Positions 36,665 to 47,174 are shown, counted from the stretch's first letter. The stretch: DNA of 64,000 nt from Pseudomonas sp. GM41(2012) (GCF_000282315.2 NZ_AKJN02000006.1:248001-312000); one strand, 5' to 3'. The notes: generated by a model from the letters alone, not told the origin. A program made the numbers and translations.

Positions 36665-38173
36665 TCATTTCAGGGTGATGGTGGTGTTCACCGAGCCGCC
36701 GGTGTCATCCTCGTCGAACCAGCGCTGGGTGACCGTCTTGGTCTGGGTGTAGAAGGTCACCACTTGTTTGCCGTAGGGGCCCAGGTCACCGAGTTTGGAG
36801 GCGCGCGAACCGGAGAACGAGAACAGCGGGACCGGTACCGGGATCGGCACGTTGATGCCTACCTGGCCGACGTCGATTTCTTCCTGGAAGTGACGGGCCG
36901 CAGCGCCGGAGCGGGTGAACAGGGCGGTACCGTTGCCATTCGGGTTGGCGTTGATGATCTCGATCGCTTCACTCAGGCTGGCGGCGTGCATGACGCACAG
37001 CACCGGACCGAAGATTTCTTCGCGGTACACGGACATTTGTGCAGTGACGCCGGAAAAGATGGTCGGGCCGACGAAGTTGCCGTCCTGGTAGCCAGGCACG
37101 CTAGGGTTGCGACCATCGAGTTCAAGCCTGGCGCCTTCTTCGATGCCGCTGGCAATCAGACTGTGGACACGATCCAGGGCCGCGCAGGAGATCACCGGGC
37201 CAATGTCGGTGCCAGGTTCAGTGCCGCCATTGATCTTGAGGGTTTTGGTCCGCTCGATCAGGTCCGGCAGCCAGGTCTGCGCTTCACCTACCAGAATGAC
37301 TACCGGCAGAGCCATGCAGCGTTGACCGGCGGCGCCGAAGGAGGCGCCCAGCAGGTTGTTCAACGTTTGCTGCTTGTTGGCATCGGGCAGGACGATGGCG
37401 TGGTTCTTCGCGCCCATCATGCACTGCGCGCGCTTGCCGTTCTGGGTGGCGCGGTTGTAGACATGGGTACCGACTTTGGTCGAGCCGACGAAGGACACCG
37501 CTTTGATGTCCGGGTGGTCGCAGATCAGGTTCACCGCGTCGACGCCGCCATGGATGACGTTGAGCACGCCCTTGGGTACGCCGGCCTCGAGGGCCAGTTC
37601 GACCAGACGCATGGTCACCAGCGGATCTTGCTCGGACGGCTTGAGGACGAAGGTGTTGCCGGTGGCGATGGCCATCGGGAACATCCACAGCGGGATCATC
37701 GCCGGGAAGTTGAACGGGGTGATGCCGGCGCACACGCCCAGCGGCTGCATCAAGGTGTAGGTGTCGACGCCATTGGCGACGTTGTTGGCCAACTCACCCA
37801 TCTGCAGATTGCCGATGGAGGCGGCGTGCTCGACCACCTCCAAACCGCGGAACACATCACCTTCGGCATCCGGCAGGGTTTTGCCCTGTTCGGCGGTGAG
37901 CAGGGCGGCCAGTTCCTTGATGTTCTCGCGGATCAGTTGCTGGTACTTGAAGAAGATCCGGGAGCGGGCGCCGATCGGAGTCTTGCGCCAGGTCTTGAAG
38001 GCTTCCTTGGCGCTGGCCACGGCGGCGTTCATTTCCTCGGCGGTGGCGAAGGGCACGCGGGCCAGGACTTCCTGGGTGGCCGGGTTGACTACGTCGCGCC
38101 ACTGAGTGCTGCGTGACTCGACGAATTCGCCGTTGATGAGAAGCTTGACGCTTGGAATGCTGGAAGAGGTCAT
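36665..38173 (-). CDS. mmsA: CoA-acylating methylmalonate-semialdehyde dehydrogenase
   Basis: This 502-residue aldehyde dehydrogenase has the MmsA-specific [36 protein letters not shown] segment; its Cys is the catalytic residue. It also has [32 protein letters not shown]. It converts methylmalonate semialdehyde to propionyl-CoA, CO2 and NADH. It lies upstream of mmsB in one minus-strand unit with the acyl-CoA synthetase. The ribosome-binding site is modest. Confidence 0.97.
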   Translation of the reverse strand: MTSSSIPSVKLLINGEFVESRSTQWRDVVNPATQEVLARVPFATAEEMNAAVASAKEAFKTWRKTPIGARSRIFFKYQQLIRENIKELAALLTAEQGKTLPDAEGDVFRGLEVVEHAASIGNLQMGELANNVANGVDTYTLMQPLGVCAGITPFNFPAMIPLWMFPMAIATGNTFVLKPSEQDPLVTMRLVELALEAGVPKGVLNVIHGGVDAVNLICDHPDIKAVSFVGSTKVGTHVYNRATQNGKRAQCMMGAKNHAIVLPDANKQQTLNNLLGASFGAAGQRCMALPVVILVGEAQTWLPDLIERTKTLKINGGTEPGTDIGPVISCAALDRVHSLIASGIEEGARLELDGRNPSVPGYQDGNFVGPTIFSGVTAQMSVYREEIFGPVLCVMHAASLSEAIEIINANPNGNGTALFTRSGAAARHFQEEIDVGQVGINVPIPVPVPLFSFSGSRASKLGDLGPYGKQVVTFYTQTKTVTQRWFDEDDTGGSVNTTITLK

Positions 38174-38274
38174 TTTCAGTTCTGCCTACTTTCTTTGGGT
38201 CGAGTTAAGCCACTCGGCCTGGAGGGCCGAGCGGTCGGATTTGAATTCAGGAGGGCCGGTGTACCGGCCCGGGT

Positions 38275-39978
38275 TCAGCCCTTGAGCTGCGGGAAGTCTT
38301 CTTCGAAGTACTCTTGCACGCCGCGTGCATCGCTCTGGCGGCGCTGCACTTCCATCTGTCGCAGTTCCACCCGGCGGATCTTCCCGGAGATGGTCTTGGG
38401 CAGTTCGCTGACGAATTCGATACGTCGCACCCGCTTGTAGGGCGCCAGGTGCTCGCGGGCGAAGGCGAGGATGCTGCCGGCCAATTCGGCACTGCCGGGT
38501 TCGTCATGGGCCAGGATCAGGAACGCCTTGGGCACGGCCAGGCGTAGCGGGTCAGGGCTTGGCACCACGGCCACTTCCATCACCGCCGGGTGCTCGATCA
38601 GTGCGCTCTCCAGCTCGAAGGGACTGATGCGGTAGTCGGAGGCCTTGAACACATCGTCGGCGCGGCCGACAAAGGTGACATAGCCATCCTCGTCGATCTG
38701 CGCGGTGTCGCCGGTGCGGTAGTAGCCGTCGCGCATCACTTCGGCGGTTTTTTCCGGGCTGTCCTCGTAGCACAACATCAGGCCGAGCGGACGCACGTCC
38801 AGTGGCAGGGCTACTTCTCCCTCGTTGCCGGGTACGCCGTCGGGGTCAAGCATGGTCACCCTGTAGCCCGGCAGAGGACGGCCCATGGAGCCGGGTTTGA
38901 GCAGTTGGCCGGGTGTGTTACCGACCAGAGCGGTGGTTTCCGACTGACCGAAACCATCACGCAGCGGCAAGTCCCAGGCATGCAGGATCTGCTCGATGAT
39001 CTCCGGGTTCAGTGGCTCACCGGCGCCCACCAGTTCGCGCAGGTTCAAGCGCCCCTTGTAACTGCCCAGGTCCTCCTGAATCAGCATGCGCCACACGGTG
39101 GGCGGGGCGCACAGGCTAGTGACGCCATAGCGCTCCAGCGCGCCAAGCAGGGCAGGGGCGCTGAAGCGCGCGACGTTGTGGATGAAGATGCAGGCGCCGG
39201 CGTTCCACGGTGCGAAGAGGCAGCTCCAGGCATGCTTGGCCCAGCCCGGTGACGAGATGTTCAAGTGCAGGTCACCTGGCTGCAGGCCGATCCAGTACAT
39301 GGTCGACAGGTGGCCGACCGGGTAGCTCTGGTGGCTGTGCAGCACCATCTTTGGCTTGGAGGTAGTGCCAGAGGTGAAGTACAGCAGCATCGGATCGGTG
39401 GCTAGCGTGCGGTCCTCGACGTCGAACTGCTCGGAATACTCGCTGGCGGCGCTGTGCGGGGTCCAGCCGGCGGGGGCCGGGCCGACGCAGATGCGGCTGC
39501 AGCCTTCTCCCAGGCCGACGAACTTGTCGACATGGGCGCTGCCGACCACCAGGTGACGAACCTGGCCGCGCTCGATGCGGTCGCCCAGGTCATCGGGGGT
39601 CAGCAGAGCGGTGGCGGGGATCACCACGGCGCCAAGCTTGAAGGCGGCCAGCATGGTTTCCCACAAGGCGACATCATTGCCGAGCATCAGCAGGATGCGC
39701 TCGCCGCGGCGTACGCCGAGGGCACGCAAGTGGTTGGCCACCTGATTGGAGCGCGAAGCCAGTTGCTGGAAGCTGTAGCGCTGTTCGCTGCCGTCTTCTT
39801 CGACGATCCACAGGGCGTTGGCCTGGTTGCCCTCGGCCATGGCATCGAAGTAATCCAGAGCCCAGTTGAACTCGTTCAGTTGCGGCCAGCGGAAGTCACG
39901 CACAGCAGTGGCGTAGTCGGTACGGTGGGCCAGCAGGAAGTCTCGAGCGGCGAGGAACGGTTGGCAGTTGCTGTTCAT
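38275..39978 (-). CDS. short/medium-chain acyl-CoA synthetase (AMP-forming)
   Basis: This protein of about 567 residues has the AMP-binding signature LYFTSGTTSKPKMVLHSHQ near 190-210, DGFGQSETT, YYRTGDTAQIDEDGYVTFVGRADDVFKASDYRISPFELE, and the terminal catalytic-Lys block LPKTISGKIRRVELR. It resembles acetyl/butyryl-CoA synthetases of the MACS type. It heads the valine/isobutyrate block, so it may activate isobutyrate or 2-methyl-branched acids entering from outside. The start at 39978 has GGAG upstream. The upstream region 39979-40331 holds an AT-rich promoter-like stretch with TATACT on the minus strand at 40193-40198. Confidence 0.9.
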   Translation of the reverse strand: MNSNCQPFLAARDFLLAHRTDYATAVRDFRWPQLNEFNWALDYFDAMAEGNQANALWIVEEDGSEQRYSFQQLASRSNQVANHLRALGVRRGERILLMLGNDVALWETMLAAFKLGAVVIPATALLTPDDLGDRIERGQVRHLVVGSAHVDKFVGLGEGCSRICVGPAPAGWTPHSAASEYSEQFDVEDRTLATDPMLLYFTSGTTSKPKMVLHSHQSYPVGHLSTMYWIGLQPGDLHLNISSPGWAKHAWSCLFAPWNAGACIFIHNVARFSAPALLGALERYGVTSLCAPPTVWRMLIQEDLGSYKGRLNLRELVGAGEPLNPEIIEQILHAWDLPLRDGFGQSETTALVGNTPGQLLKPGSMGRPLPGYRVTMLDPDGVPGNEGEVALPLDVRPLGLMLCYEDSPEKTAEVMRDGYYRTGDTAQIDEDGYVTFVGRADDVFKASDYRISPFELESALIEHPAVMEVAVVPSPDPLRLAVPKAFLILAHDEPGSAELAGSILAFAREHLAPYKRVRRIEFVSELPKTISGKIRRVELRQMEVQRRQSDARGVQEYFEEDFPQLKG

Positions 39979-40277
39979 TGGAGTCTCCATCGATCGTGGT
40001 GACGATCGGCGCGGGTACAGGTACGGGATGGTCAGGCAGCGAAGGGGGCTTCGCTGCGGGCAGCAATGCGTACGAGACGCGTGCAGGTACCTGAGAGCGG
40101 GGAGACTGCGGCAAGCATGGATGTCTTCACGGTGTATGCCCTTGTTTGTTTTTGTTGGGTCTGGCGCGGTTCATGACCAGGCGCTTGAGCCCAGTATATG
40201 CATGCAAAAATCAATTAAAAATGCTCATAAAAACCGGTGCGTTGTGCAAAAAAATCATAGAGGTGGCGCGTTGGATT

Positions 40278-40316
40278 GGGGGGCACTCGCACTCTCAGGC
40301 GACGCGAGTGGCCCCC
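40278..40316 (-). terminator. hairpin terminator candidate after the OprD-type porin gene
   Basis: GGGGGGCACTCGC (40278-40290) pairs with GCGAGTGGCCCCC (40304-40316) with one mismatch, directly beyond the porin stop on the minus strand. There is no strong T-run. Confidence 0.45.
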
Positions 40317-40331
40317 GTCTGGCAGGGGGAT

Positions 40332-41582
40332 TTACCAGATCGGCAAGGTGTAGCTGAGGATCAGGCGGTTTTCATCCAGGTCGCTGCCGAAATTGGTCGA
40401 GCGCACTGTCGCGTTGCGCCACTTCACCCCGACATTTTTCAGCGGCCCGCTCTGCACGACATAGCCAATGTCGGTATCACGTTCCCATTCCTTGCCTTCC
40501 GGGCGGTTGCCGCCCAGATCGATGTTGTCACCGGTGAGGTAGCGGGTCATGAACGTCAGGCCAGGAATGCCGACGGCCGCAAAGTTGTAGTCGTAGCGCG
40601 CCTGCCAGGATTTTTCGTCCTTGCTGGCGAAGTCGCCGATCTGCACGAAGTTCACCAGGAAGGCATCGGTGCCGTTGACGTAGGCGTAGCCGGTGTCGCC
40701 GCTCATGCCTTGATAACCCAGGCCCAACGCATGCCCGCCGAGGTTGTAGGTGAACATCGCGCCAATCGCATTGTTATCGACATTGCTGCCGCCATCATCC
40801 GTGGAGCGGGCGAAGCGCAGATCCGTCTTCAACGACTGGCCGGTCGTCACCGGCAACACGTAGGTCAGGTTGACCAGGTGCTGGCTGTAGAAGTTGTCGA
40901 GATGGCCGTAGCTGTAGCCGGTGGCGAGGTTGCTGGTCCATTTGTAGTTCAGGCTGGCGAAATCGAAGCTGTCGCTGTCGAGATGACGTGTGGTGATGCC
41001 CTTGGCGCCGGTGCGGGTGATGCCCATGTCCTCGTAATCCGAGGAGTCGCGCTGATTGACCTGCGTCAGTCGCCCGGCATCCACGGTCAGGCCTTCGAGT
41101 TCCAGCGAGGTCAACTGACCGCCCTTGAAGGTTTGTGGCAACAGCCGTGAATCGTTGGCCAATACCGTCGGCAGTTTCGGCAACAGCGTGCCCAGTTTTA
41201 GCGTGCTTTTGGAGGCCCGCACTTTGGCGGTCAGGCCCAGTTCGCCGTACTCGTCCTGCGCACCTTTGCTCGTGTCGCGGTGGCGTTTGAGCAGGCCGGA
41301 GCCTGCGCGATCGGGGCTGGAATCAAGCTTGACGCCGAGCAGGCCGATGGCATCAAAGCCGACACCGATCAAACCGTCGGTGAAGCCTGATTCATAGCGC
41401 AGCAGGAAACCCTGGGCCCATTCCTCTTGTTCGGATTGGGCGGCGTTGGTCTGACGATAGTCACGGTTGAAATAGAAGTTGCGCAGCTCAAGGCTGGCCT
41501 TGCTGTCTTTGACAAAGTCCGCATGGGCTTGGGTGGCAAGGCTGCTGCTTGCCAGGAACAGGGTGATCAGGGTGGGTTTCAT
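40332..41582 (-). CDS. OprD-family outer-membrane porin
   Basis: This 416-residue barrel has a signal peptide (...SLATQAHA) and the OprD-family N-terminus FVKDSKASLELRNFYFNRDYR. Family motifs include EWAQGFLLRYESGFTDGLIGVGFDAIGLLGVKLDSS, and it ends with a terminal Trp (LPIW). These porins import small carboxylates or basic amino acids. Located downstream of yjcH-actP on the same strand, it probably admits the same monocarboxylates. The start at 41582 matches the signal peptide; the longer frame to 41717 is GC-rich non-coding sequence. Confidence 0.94.
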   Translation of the reverse strand: MKPTLITLFLASSSLATQAHADFVKDSKASLELRNFYFNRDYRQTNAAQSEQEEWAQGFLLRYESGFTDGLIGVGFDAIGLLGVKLDSSPDRAGSGLLKRHRDTSKGAQDEYGELGLTAKVRASKSTLKLGTLLPKLPTVLANDSRLLPQTFKGGQLTSLELEGLTVDAGRLTQVNQRDSSDYEDMGITRTGAKGITTRHLDSDSFDFASLNYKWTSNLATGYSYGHLDNFYSQHLVNLTYVLPVTTGQSLKTDLRFARSTDDGGSNVDNNAIGAMFTYNLGGHALGLGYQGMSGDTGYAYVNGTDAFLVNFVQIGDFASKDEKSWQARYDYNFAAVGIPGLTFMTRYLTGDNIDLGGNRPEGKEWERDTDIGYVVQSGPLKNVGVKWRNATVRSTNFGSDLDENRLILSYTLPIW

Positions 41583-41764
41583 TGCTTGTCTCTTGTTGTT
41601 ATGAGCAGTGATGTTATGAGCAAGCCGTTCCCGCACTGGCTGGGCCGGTGGAGGGAGGGCTCGTTGGAGGTGCCCCGCGCCGGGCGGCGCAGGGCGGGAG
41701 TAAAAAAGCGCGAGCAAAGGAGCGGACTCGCGCTCGGGGCCGTTGACCCCGCAAAGCTGCAGCG

Positions 41765-43414
41765 TTAGTGACTGCTGGCCATTGCAGCGCCCAGGCCAGT
41801 CTGGGCGCGGACGAACTGATCGGCATAGGCAGCGCGCTCGCGGTCGGCGCGCTCGCTACGGTCCAGCTTGGACGCCACCACGATGACCAGGAAGGCCAAA
41901 GGCATGGAGAACAGCGCCGGCTGATCGTAGGGGAAGATCGCCTGGGCATGGCCCAATACGCCGACCCACACCGACGGAGAGCCGATGACCAGGGCCAGGG
42001 CGCTGATCAGGCCAGTCAAACCGCCATAGAGGGCGCCACGGGTGGTCAGGCCGCCCCAGTACATGGCCATGATCAATACCGGGAAATTCGCAGAGGCCGC
42101 TATGCCAAACGTCAGGCCGACCAGGAAAGCGATGTTCTGGCCCTCAAACAGAATGCCGAGGGAAATCGCGACGATGCCCAGACCGACAGTGGCGATGCGC
42201 GACACACGCATTTCCTGCTTCTCGTCGGCCTTGCCCTTCTTCAGTACCGAGGCATAAAGGTCGTGCGAGATGGCCGAGGCGCCAGCCAGGGCCAGGCCGG
42301 CCACCACTGCAAGAATGGTGGCGAAGGCCACGGCGGAGAGGAATCCGAGAAACAGGTTGCCACCCACTGCCTTGGCCAGGTGCATGGCCACCATGTTGCC
42401 GCCGCCGATCATGGCGCCGCCGAGCTTACCGTCGACATAGTACTGCGGGTCTGTGCCGACGATGACAATGGCGGTGTAGCCCAGGATGCAGACCACCAGG
42501 AAGAAAAAGCCGATGAACACCGTGGCGAATAGCACCGATTTACGCGCCTCCTTGGCATTGGGCACGGTGAAGAAACGCATCAGGATGTGCGGCAGGCCGG
42601 CGATGCCGAAGACCAGTCCGAGGGACAGTGACACCGCGTTGATCGGATCGGCCAGCAAAGTGCCCGGGCCCATAATCTGCACGCCGCTGGCATGCACCGC
42701 CACGGCTTGGGCGGCCAGCGTCTCGAAGCTGAAGCCGAAACGGCTCAGGGCCAGCAGCATCAAGGTAGTGCCGCCGGCCAGCAGCAGAACCGCCTTGGTG
42801 ATCTGCACCCAAGTGGTGGCGAGCATGCCGCCGAAGATCACGTAGACCAGCATCAACAGGCCGACCACCACCACCGCCGTGCGATAGTCGAGACCGAACA
42901 GCAGCTTGATCAACTGACCGGCACCCACCATCTGCACAACCAGGTAGCAACACACCACCGTCAGCGAGCCGAGGGCGGCGAAGCTGCGCACGCGAGTTTG
43001 ATCCAGGCGGAAGGAGACGATGTCGGCGAAGGTGTAGCGGCCCAGGTTGCGCAGGCGCTCGGCCATCAGGAAGGTGACGATGGGCCAGCCGACGAAGAAG
43101 CCAATGATATAGATGAAGCCGTCATAGCCCTTGGCGAACACCAGGCTCGAGAGGCCCAGCAAAGTGGCCGCCGACATGTAGTCACCGGCGATTGCGAGGC
43201 CATTCTGAAAACCCGTGATACCGCCACCGGCGCTGTAGAAGTCGGCGGCGGAGTGCGTGCGACGGGACGCCCACCAAGTGATCAGCAAGGTGGCAAGGAC
43301 GAAGACGAAGAACATGCCGATGGCATGCACGTTGAGCGGTTGCTTCTCCGCGGTGATAGTTGCGGCGTTGGCCAGCAGCGGGCTGAGGGCGAGAAGGGCG
43401 AGTAGGCGTTTCAT
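41765..43414 (-). CDS. actP: sodium:solute symporter ActP (acetate/short monocarboxylate)
   Basis: This 549-residue SSS-family protein has 13-14 predicted membrane helices. Key segments are [38 protein letters not shown] and [39 protein letters not shown] cleavable-signal-like N-terminus ([14 protein letters not shown]) is usual for ActP. It takes up acetate, propionate or similar with sodium or protons. It overlaps yjcH by 4 bases (ATGA), the standard pair. The neighbouring isobutyrate genes suggest a branched acid is also possible. Confidence 0.94.
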   Translation of the reverse strand: MKRLLALLALSPLLANAATITAEKQPLNVHAIGMFFVFVLATLLITWWASRRTHSAADFYSAGGGITGFQNGLAIAGDYMSAATLLGLSSLVFAKGYDGFIYIIGFFVGWPIVTFLMAERLRNLGRYTFADIVSFRLDQTRVRSFAALGSLTVVCCYLVVQMVGAGQLIKLLFGLDYRTAVVVVGLLMLVYVIFGGMLATTWVQITKAVLLLAGGTTLMLLALSRFGFSFETLAAQAVAVHASGVQIMGPGTLLADPINAVSLSLGLVFGIAGLPHILMRFFTVPNAKEARKSVLFATVFIGFFFLVVCILGYTAIVIVGTDPQYYVDGKLGGAMIGGGNMVAMHLAKAVGGNLFLGFLSAVAFATILAVVAGLALAGASAISHDLYASVLKKGKADEKQEMRVSRIATVGLGIVAISLGILFEGQNIAFLVGLTFGIAASANFPVLIMAMYWGGLTTRGALYGGLTGLISALALVIGSPSVWVGVLGHAQAIFPYDQPALFSMPLAFLVIVVASKLDRSERADRERAAYADQFVRAQTGLGAAMASSH

Positions 43415-43740
43415 GCGCGGGTCTCCAGGAGGATCTGCGCGCTGAGCGCGTCGAAACGGGTGTTGGCGGTGTTCACATACCAGGCGGTAAGCAGCCAGGA
43501 CAGCAGGATAATTGCCACGCCGATCGGCATGCCGAGGCTGAGATGACTGCCGTCGTACAGCGGCAGGTGCAGCCAGGCAGGTGCGAAGGCCACTACCATG
43601 ATGAAGCTGTAATAGACAGCCAGGACGGCGGCGCTCAGTGACCAGGCCAGCAGCGCGCGCTGGCGGGTGAGTCGCTGGAACTTGGGATTGGCCCTGACCT
43701 GGGCGCAGGTCTGGGCGTGGTTCGGATGGTCAGTCGTCAT
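43411..43740 (-). CDS. yjcH: DUF485 membrane protein YjcH
   Basis: This 109-residue protein has two membrane helices ([26 protein letters not shown] and [21 protein letters not shown]) and the DUF485 pattern [13 protein letters not shown]. It is almost always encoded beside actP and overlaps it here by ATGA. GGAG lies before the start. Its exact role with the transporter is not settled. Confidence 0.95.
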   Translation of the reverse strand: MTTDHPNHAQTCAQVRANPKFQRLTRQRALLAWSLSAAVLAVYYSFIMVVAFAPAWLHLPLYDGSHLSLGMPIGVAIILLSWLLTAWYVNTANTRFDALSAQILLETRA

Positions 43741-44106
43741 GATGAGGCTCCGCTTTTAATTGTTGTTGTATGTCGGCCTTTTGAGGGGCGTACGGGTACC
43801 CGGGCGACGTCCCGAAGCGGAGCGTCACCTGAATGCTGCTGGAGTCGTATCTGCCCTGGCGATCTTCCGGAGGCGAGGGGTGTTGAAATGACGTCGGTCA
43901 GGTGCCGACAGGGAACCCGTCTATGAGCTCTCGACGGGGCCGAATGTGGCAGTGATTGCGCTGTCGCACAGCTGCCTGTTTTCGGCTTGAAAGCAGTGTT
44001 TTTTCCCTGCATTCATGCCGTCAGCCCTGATTGAAATTTGGGCGTTTCCGGTTGAGAAACGATGCTGGTCAAACCAGGCTGAATGCGAGTATATGTTGGC
44101 TAATTT

Positions 44107-44120
44107 CCAATATGTATTGG
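44107..44120. promoter_or_regulatory. palindrome before the LysR gene
   Basis: CCAATA-TG-TATTGG is a perfect 6+6 palindrome ending 12 bases before the LysR start, inside the 392-base region divergent from yjcH-actP. It could be an autoregulatory site. The remaining sequence 43741-44106 shows no gene. Confidence 0.4.
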
Positions 44121-44132
44121 CAGAAAAGCCTG

Positions 44133-45089
44133 ATGAATATGCAAAAACGCACAACCCAAAGTCATGTGAATTGGGACGATATGCGCTTCTTTCTCGAGGT
44201 CGCCCGTGCTCACACCGCGAGTGGCGCAGCACGTCGTTTGGGGGTGGACTACACCACGGTGTCGCGGCGCATCCGAGCCCTTGAGCAAAGCCTTGGTGCA
44301 CTGCTTTTCGAGAAGTCCCGAGCGTCGGGTTTTGTCATGACTGTCGAGGGGCAACGCCTGGTCAGTCACGCCGAAACGCTGGAAAGTACGCTGCTGGCAG
44401 CCTGCGAGCAGGTTTCCGGAACCACCGGGGGGCTCGCCGGACACCTGCGCATCGGCTGTACCGAGGCTTTCGGCTCCTGTTTCATCACCACGCAGATGAG
44501 CCACTTCATCATCCATTACCCGCATATCTCCGTGGACATCCTGCCGGTCCCGCACTTCGTCAACCTGTCACGGCGCGAGGCAGACATCGCGATCACCCTG
44601 GAGCGGCCTGAGCGCGGTCCGTACGTGTGCTCGCGGCTGTGCGACTACCGACTGCGTCTGTATGCGACACCGGAGTACCTGGCCAATCATTCGCCGATTG
44701 CCAGTCGCGAGGACCTGGCCGGTCACCCCTTCGTGACCTATGTCGAGGATCTGGCCTTCAGCTTCAAGCTGCTCTACCTGAACGACCTGCTGCCCGGTGC
44801 GCACAGCCGCCTGCGCAGCACCAGCGTAGTTTCCCAGTACCATGCGGCGCTGGAAGGGCGCGCGCTGGCCATCCTGCCTTGCTTCCTCGCTGGTCCCGAC
44901 CCGCGCCTGTGCGAAGTGCTCCCGGATGAGGTGGAGGTCACTCGACAGTTCTGGATGTACTACAGCGAGGACCTGCGCAAGCTCAAGCGGATTACTTTGG
45001 TAGCCGACTACCTGCGCGCCTGCGCGGATCTCAATCGCCCGCTGCTGATGGGCGAGTCGCAAGGGATGGCCTACTTGCCATCGCCCTGA
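44133..45089 (+). CDS. LysR-family regulator divergent from yjcH-actP
   Basis: This protein of about 318 residues has an N-terminal winged helix at ~12-70 (WDDMRFFLEVARAHTASGAARRLGVDYTTVSRRI). The substrate-binding domain has the FVTYVEDLAFSFKLLYL segment typical of the VXGR/transcript-activator subgroup acting on metabolic genes. ATG at 44133 or 44139 are both possible. Divergence from yjcH-actP-oprD suggests it controls that uptake unit. Confidence 0.9.
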   Translation: MNMQKRTTQSHVNWDDMRFFLEVARAHTASGAARRLGVDYTTVSRRIRALEQSLGALLFEKSRASGFVMTVEGQRLVSHAETLESTLLAACEQVSGTTGGLAGHLRIGCTEAFGSCFITTQMSHFIIHYPHISVDILPVPHFVNLSRREADIAITLERPERGPYVCSRLCDYRLRLYATPEYLANHSPIASREDLAGHPFVTYVEDLAFSFKLLYLNDLLPGAHSRLRSTSVVSQYHAALEGRALAILPCFLAGPDPRLCEVLPDEVEVTRQFWMYYSEDLRKLKRITLVADYLRACADLNRPLLMGESQGMAYLPSP

Positions 45090-45142
45090 GGTTGCTACTC
45101 TGATCAGCGGTTCACCCTAAAATAATAAAAACAGGTGTCTCC

Positions 45143-46171
45143 ATGCGTCTCGACCATGCGTTGTTAACCGATGTCAGCGGCAAACCGATACGTCAGCAGC
45201 ACAAAATTTTTTCAACCGATTGGGATGAAATCAGCGACTGGTCGGATCGCGTTTACATGCCCTATCGTGTGTCCCCCATAGGGCATGCCATCAAGCCGCG
45301 CGCAACCATGCATTCATCCAGGATTGGCGAGTTGACGCTGACTCGTTTTGCCTATGGCGTTGGTGTGAGCGTCGATGAGTTTTCGCCCGAGGCGGGGAAT
45401 GCATTACTGCTTACGACCATTCGCGGTAATGCCCGGCACTGGACTCAGCGTTCGGTCACCGAGGATACGGCAGTAGGTGAATCCTTCATTGCCAATTGCA
45501 GTCGTGTCGATTACCGGATCGACCTCGACCCGGATCACCTGCAACTGAATCTGACCATTCCTCATGCGGTTTTGGAACGGATGGCGCAGCAGTGGTTTGG
45601 GTTCGTGCCCGATGATCAGTTCTGGAGACACAAGTGCGTCATCGGCGGAGTCGGTTCGAGCTGGCTAAGCCTGCTGGAGTACACGGTTCGTTGCGTGGCC
45701 GAGGCTTCCGAACACATGGCTGAAGGACGTCTGGGGGCTCATCTGGAGCAAAGTCTTTGCGTTCATCTATTGCGAGAGTGGGCTGCCCGCGCCGCGCAAG
45801 CAGGGCTTGATTTCAATAGTCCAATGAACCGGATTGCACCGCGTTATGTCAGGGCCGCCGAAGAGTTCATGAGTGCCAATGCAGCGAGCCTGCCGACGTT
45901 GGCAGAGGTTGCCAGTGCCGTCGGGACCAGTGTGCGGGCATTGAGTGGGGCCTTCTCGCGTTTTCGCGGCATGACGCCCGGTGCGTTCTTGCGCGAGCAG
46001 CGGTTGCAGGGTGTGCGCCGAGATTTGTTGGCAATGGATCCGGAGTCGGGTACGACTGTTTCCGCCATCGCCTTTCGGTGGGGGTATCTAAACCTGGGTG
46101 AATTTGCGGGAATCTATCGCAAGCGTTTCAGTGAATTACCCTCCCAAACCTTGCAGCGCCGACTGCGCTAG
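45143..46171 (+). CDS. AraC-family regulator (AraC_binding_2 type)
   Basis: This 342-residue protein has an N-terminal ligand domain of the PF14525 kind and a C-terminal double helix-turn-helix at ~240-340 (SLPTLAEVASAVGTSVRALSGAFSRF and TVSAIAFRWGYLNLGEFAGIYRKRF). AGGTG lies upstream of the ATG. It is convergent with the MetA-type outer-membrane protein gene, and a strong shared hairpin lies between them. Regulators of this branch control aromatic or amine catabolism; the target here is uncertain. Confidence 0.88.
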   Translation: MRLDHALLTDVSGKPIRQQHKIFSTDWDEISDWSDRVYMPYRVSPIGHAIKPRATMHSSRIGELTLTRFAYGVGVSVDEFSPEAGNALLLTTIRGNARHWTQRSVTEDTAVGESFIANCSRVDYRIDLDPDHLQLNLTIPHAVLERMAQQWFGFVPDDQFWRHKCVIGGVGSSWLSLLEYTVRCVAEASEHMAEGRLGAHLEQSLCVHLLREWAARAAQAGLDFNSPMNRIAPRYVRAAEEFMSANAASLPTLAEVASAVGTSVRALSGAFSRFRGMTPGAFLREQRLQGVRRDLLAMDPESGTTVSAIAFRWGYLNLGEFAGIYRKRFSELPSQTLQRRLR

Positions 46172-46188
46172 CGATGCGAGGCAGGAAA

Positions 46189-46226
46189 GGGCACCGAGAG
46201 TGACGTCTAACTCACTCTCGGTGCCC
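46189..46226. terminator. long hairpin between convergent genes
   Basis: A perfect 15-bp stem (GGGCACCGAGAGTGA with its complement) and an 8-nt loop separate the AraC gene from the outer-membrane protein gene. In minus sense it is followed by TTTCC. It probably ends both transcripts. Confidence 0.75.
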
Positions 46227-46250
46227 GGGAAGCCAACCACTTGCTGTGGG

Positions 46251-47174
46251 TCAGAACACCCACAACAGCCGTAGGTTAACCCGTTGCTTTTCCTTGAAAC
46301 CGTTGTCGACCGATACGTCCTGGCCGTAATTGAGCAGGGCCTGGAACGTCGGGGTCATCCAGTACGATCCCCCGACACGGTACTTGCTGGTGTTGGGTTC
46401 ATCGTCCTGATCCTGACCGTCAATGCTCGTCTCACCACCCCAGAGTTGAGACGCACCGACATGCACCGACAGCTTGGGCGTCACGGCGTACCTCAGGTAC
46501 GTCTGGGCTTGCCATAGTGGCTTCTGGCGCAACGTCAGGCTTTGACTCGTGAGGTCGTCATTTTTGCCAAACAGGGTCACGTCGGCGGTGAGGTCCAGGG
46601 ATAACTTTTCAGTGAGGCCGGTCACATAGCCCGTCTGCAACGTCATCTTCCAACGGTTTTCGCCAAGGTTGAGTGCATCGTTTCGGTCATAGTTACCGGT
46701 CGGCACGTACAGGTAGGGCGCTATGCCCCAGTAACGGTTCTTCGCCGGATCATTCACGAGCCACAGGGTGGACGCCAGAATCAAGTCGCCCGTGCCATTG
46801 GCTTGTCCCAACGCGTCGTTATCGCGTGTTCCTTCCAGACGCCCGAATGGCAACAGGAACTGCGTATTGATCGTGTAGTCACCCAACTGCTGGTAATTCG
46901 CGACACGCAAGATGCCGATATCCGAGTCGAGTCCCGCTTTAATCGCAACCTTGTGACCATCACGGTAAAGCGACCGCCGCTCGGCATGCTGGAGGTAAAG
47001 CAAGCCAATATTGCTGCCGGCTGGAAGCGCAGCGGTGTATTCGCCGGCGTCCACATCGATGGCTTGGGCGTTGCCCGCCAGAGTCGCCAGCAGGAGGCCG
47101 GCACTGATTGTTGACGTGCCAAATGCGCATTTTTTGGATCGAGCGCGCGCAGGGGTACGTGTGGAGATCTCCAT
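46251..47174 (-). CDS. second MetA-pathway-type outer-membrane protein
   Basis: This 307-residue protein has an export signal (...LLATLAGNAQA). It shares with the product of 27400-28269 the blocks [53 protein letters not shown] and a terminal LRLLWVF. The two are therefore paralogues. As the last gene of a minus-strand block with a hydrolase, SDR and ABC transporter, it may be the outer-membrane entry route for that block's substrate. AGGTGA precedes the start. Confidence 0.83.
   Translation of the reverse strand: MEISTRTPARARSKKCAFGTSTISAGLLLATLAGNAQAIDVDAGEYTAALPAGSNIGLLYLQHAERRSLYRDGHKVAIKAGLDSDIGILRVANYQQLGDYTINTQFLLPFGRLEGTRDNDALGQANGTGDLILASTLWLVNDPAKNRYWGIAPYLYVPTGNYDRNDALNLGENRWKMTLQTGYVTGLTEKLSLDLTADVTLFGKNDDLTSQSLTLRQKPLWQAQTYLRYAVTPKLSVHVGASQLWGGETSIDGQDQDDEPNTSKYRVGGSYWMTPTFQALLNYGQDVSVDNGFKEKQRVNLRLLWVF

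Noticed and set aside
36587..38116. Long plus-strand open frame (509 codons) opposite mmsA
   Set aside because: It is an antisense shadow of a high-GC gene; its translation is His/Gly/Asp-rich without known motifs, while the opposite strand encodes a clear dehydrogenase.
43940..43965. Sigma-54-like TGGCAG...GCGCT in the actP/LysR gap
   Set aside because: Spacing and bases match the -24/-12 consensus poorly, and it points toward the LysR gene rather than actP.
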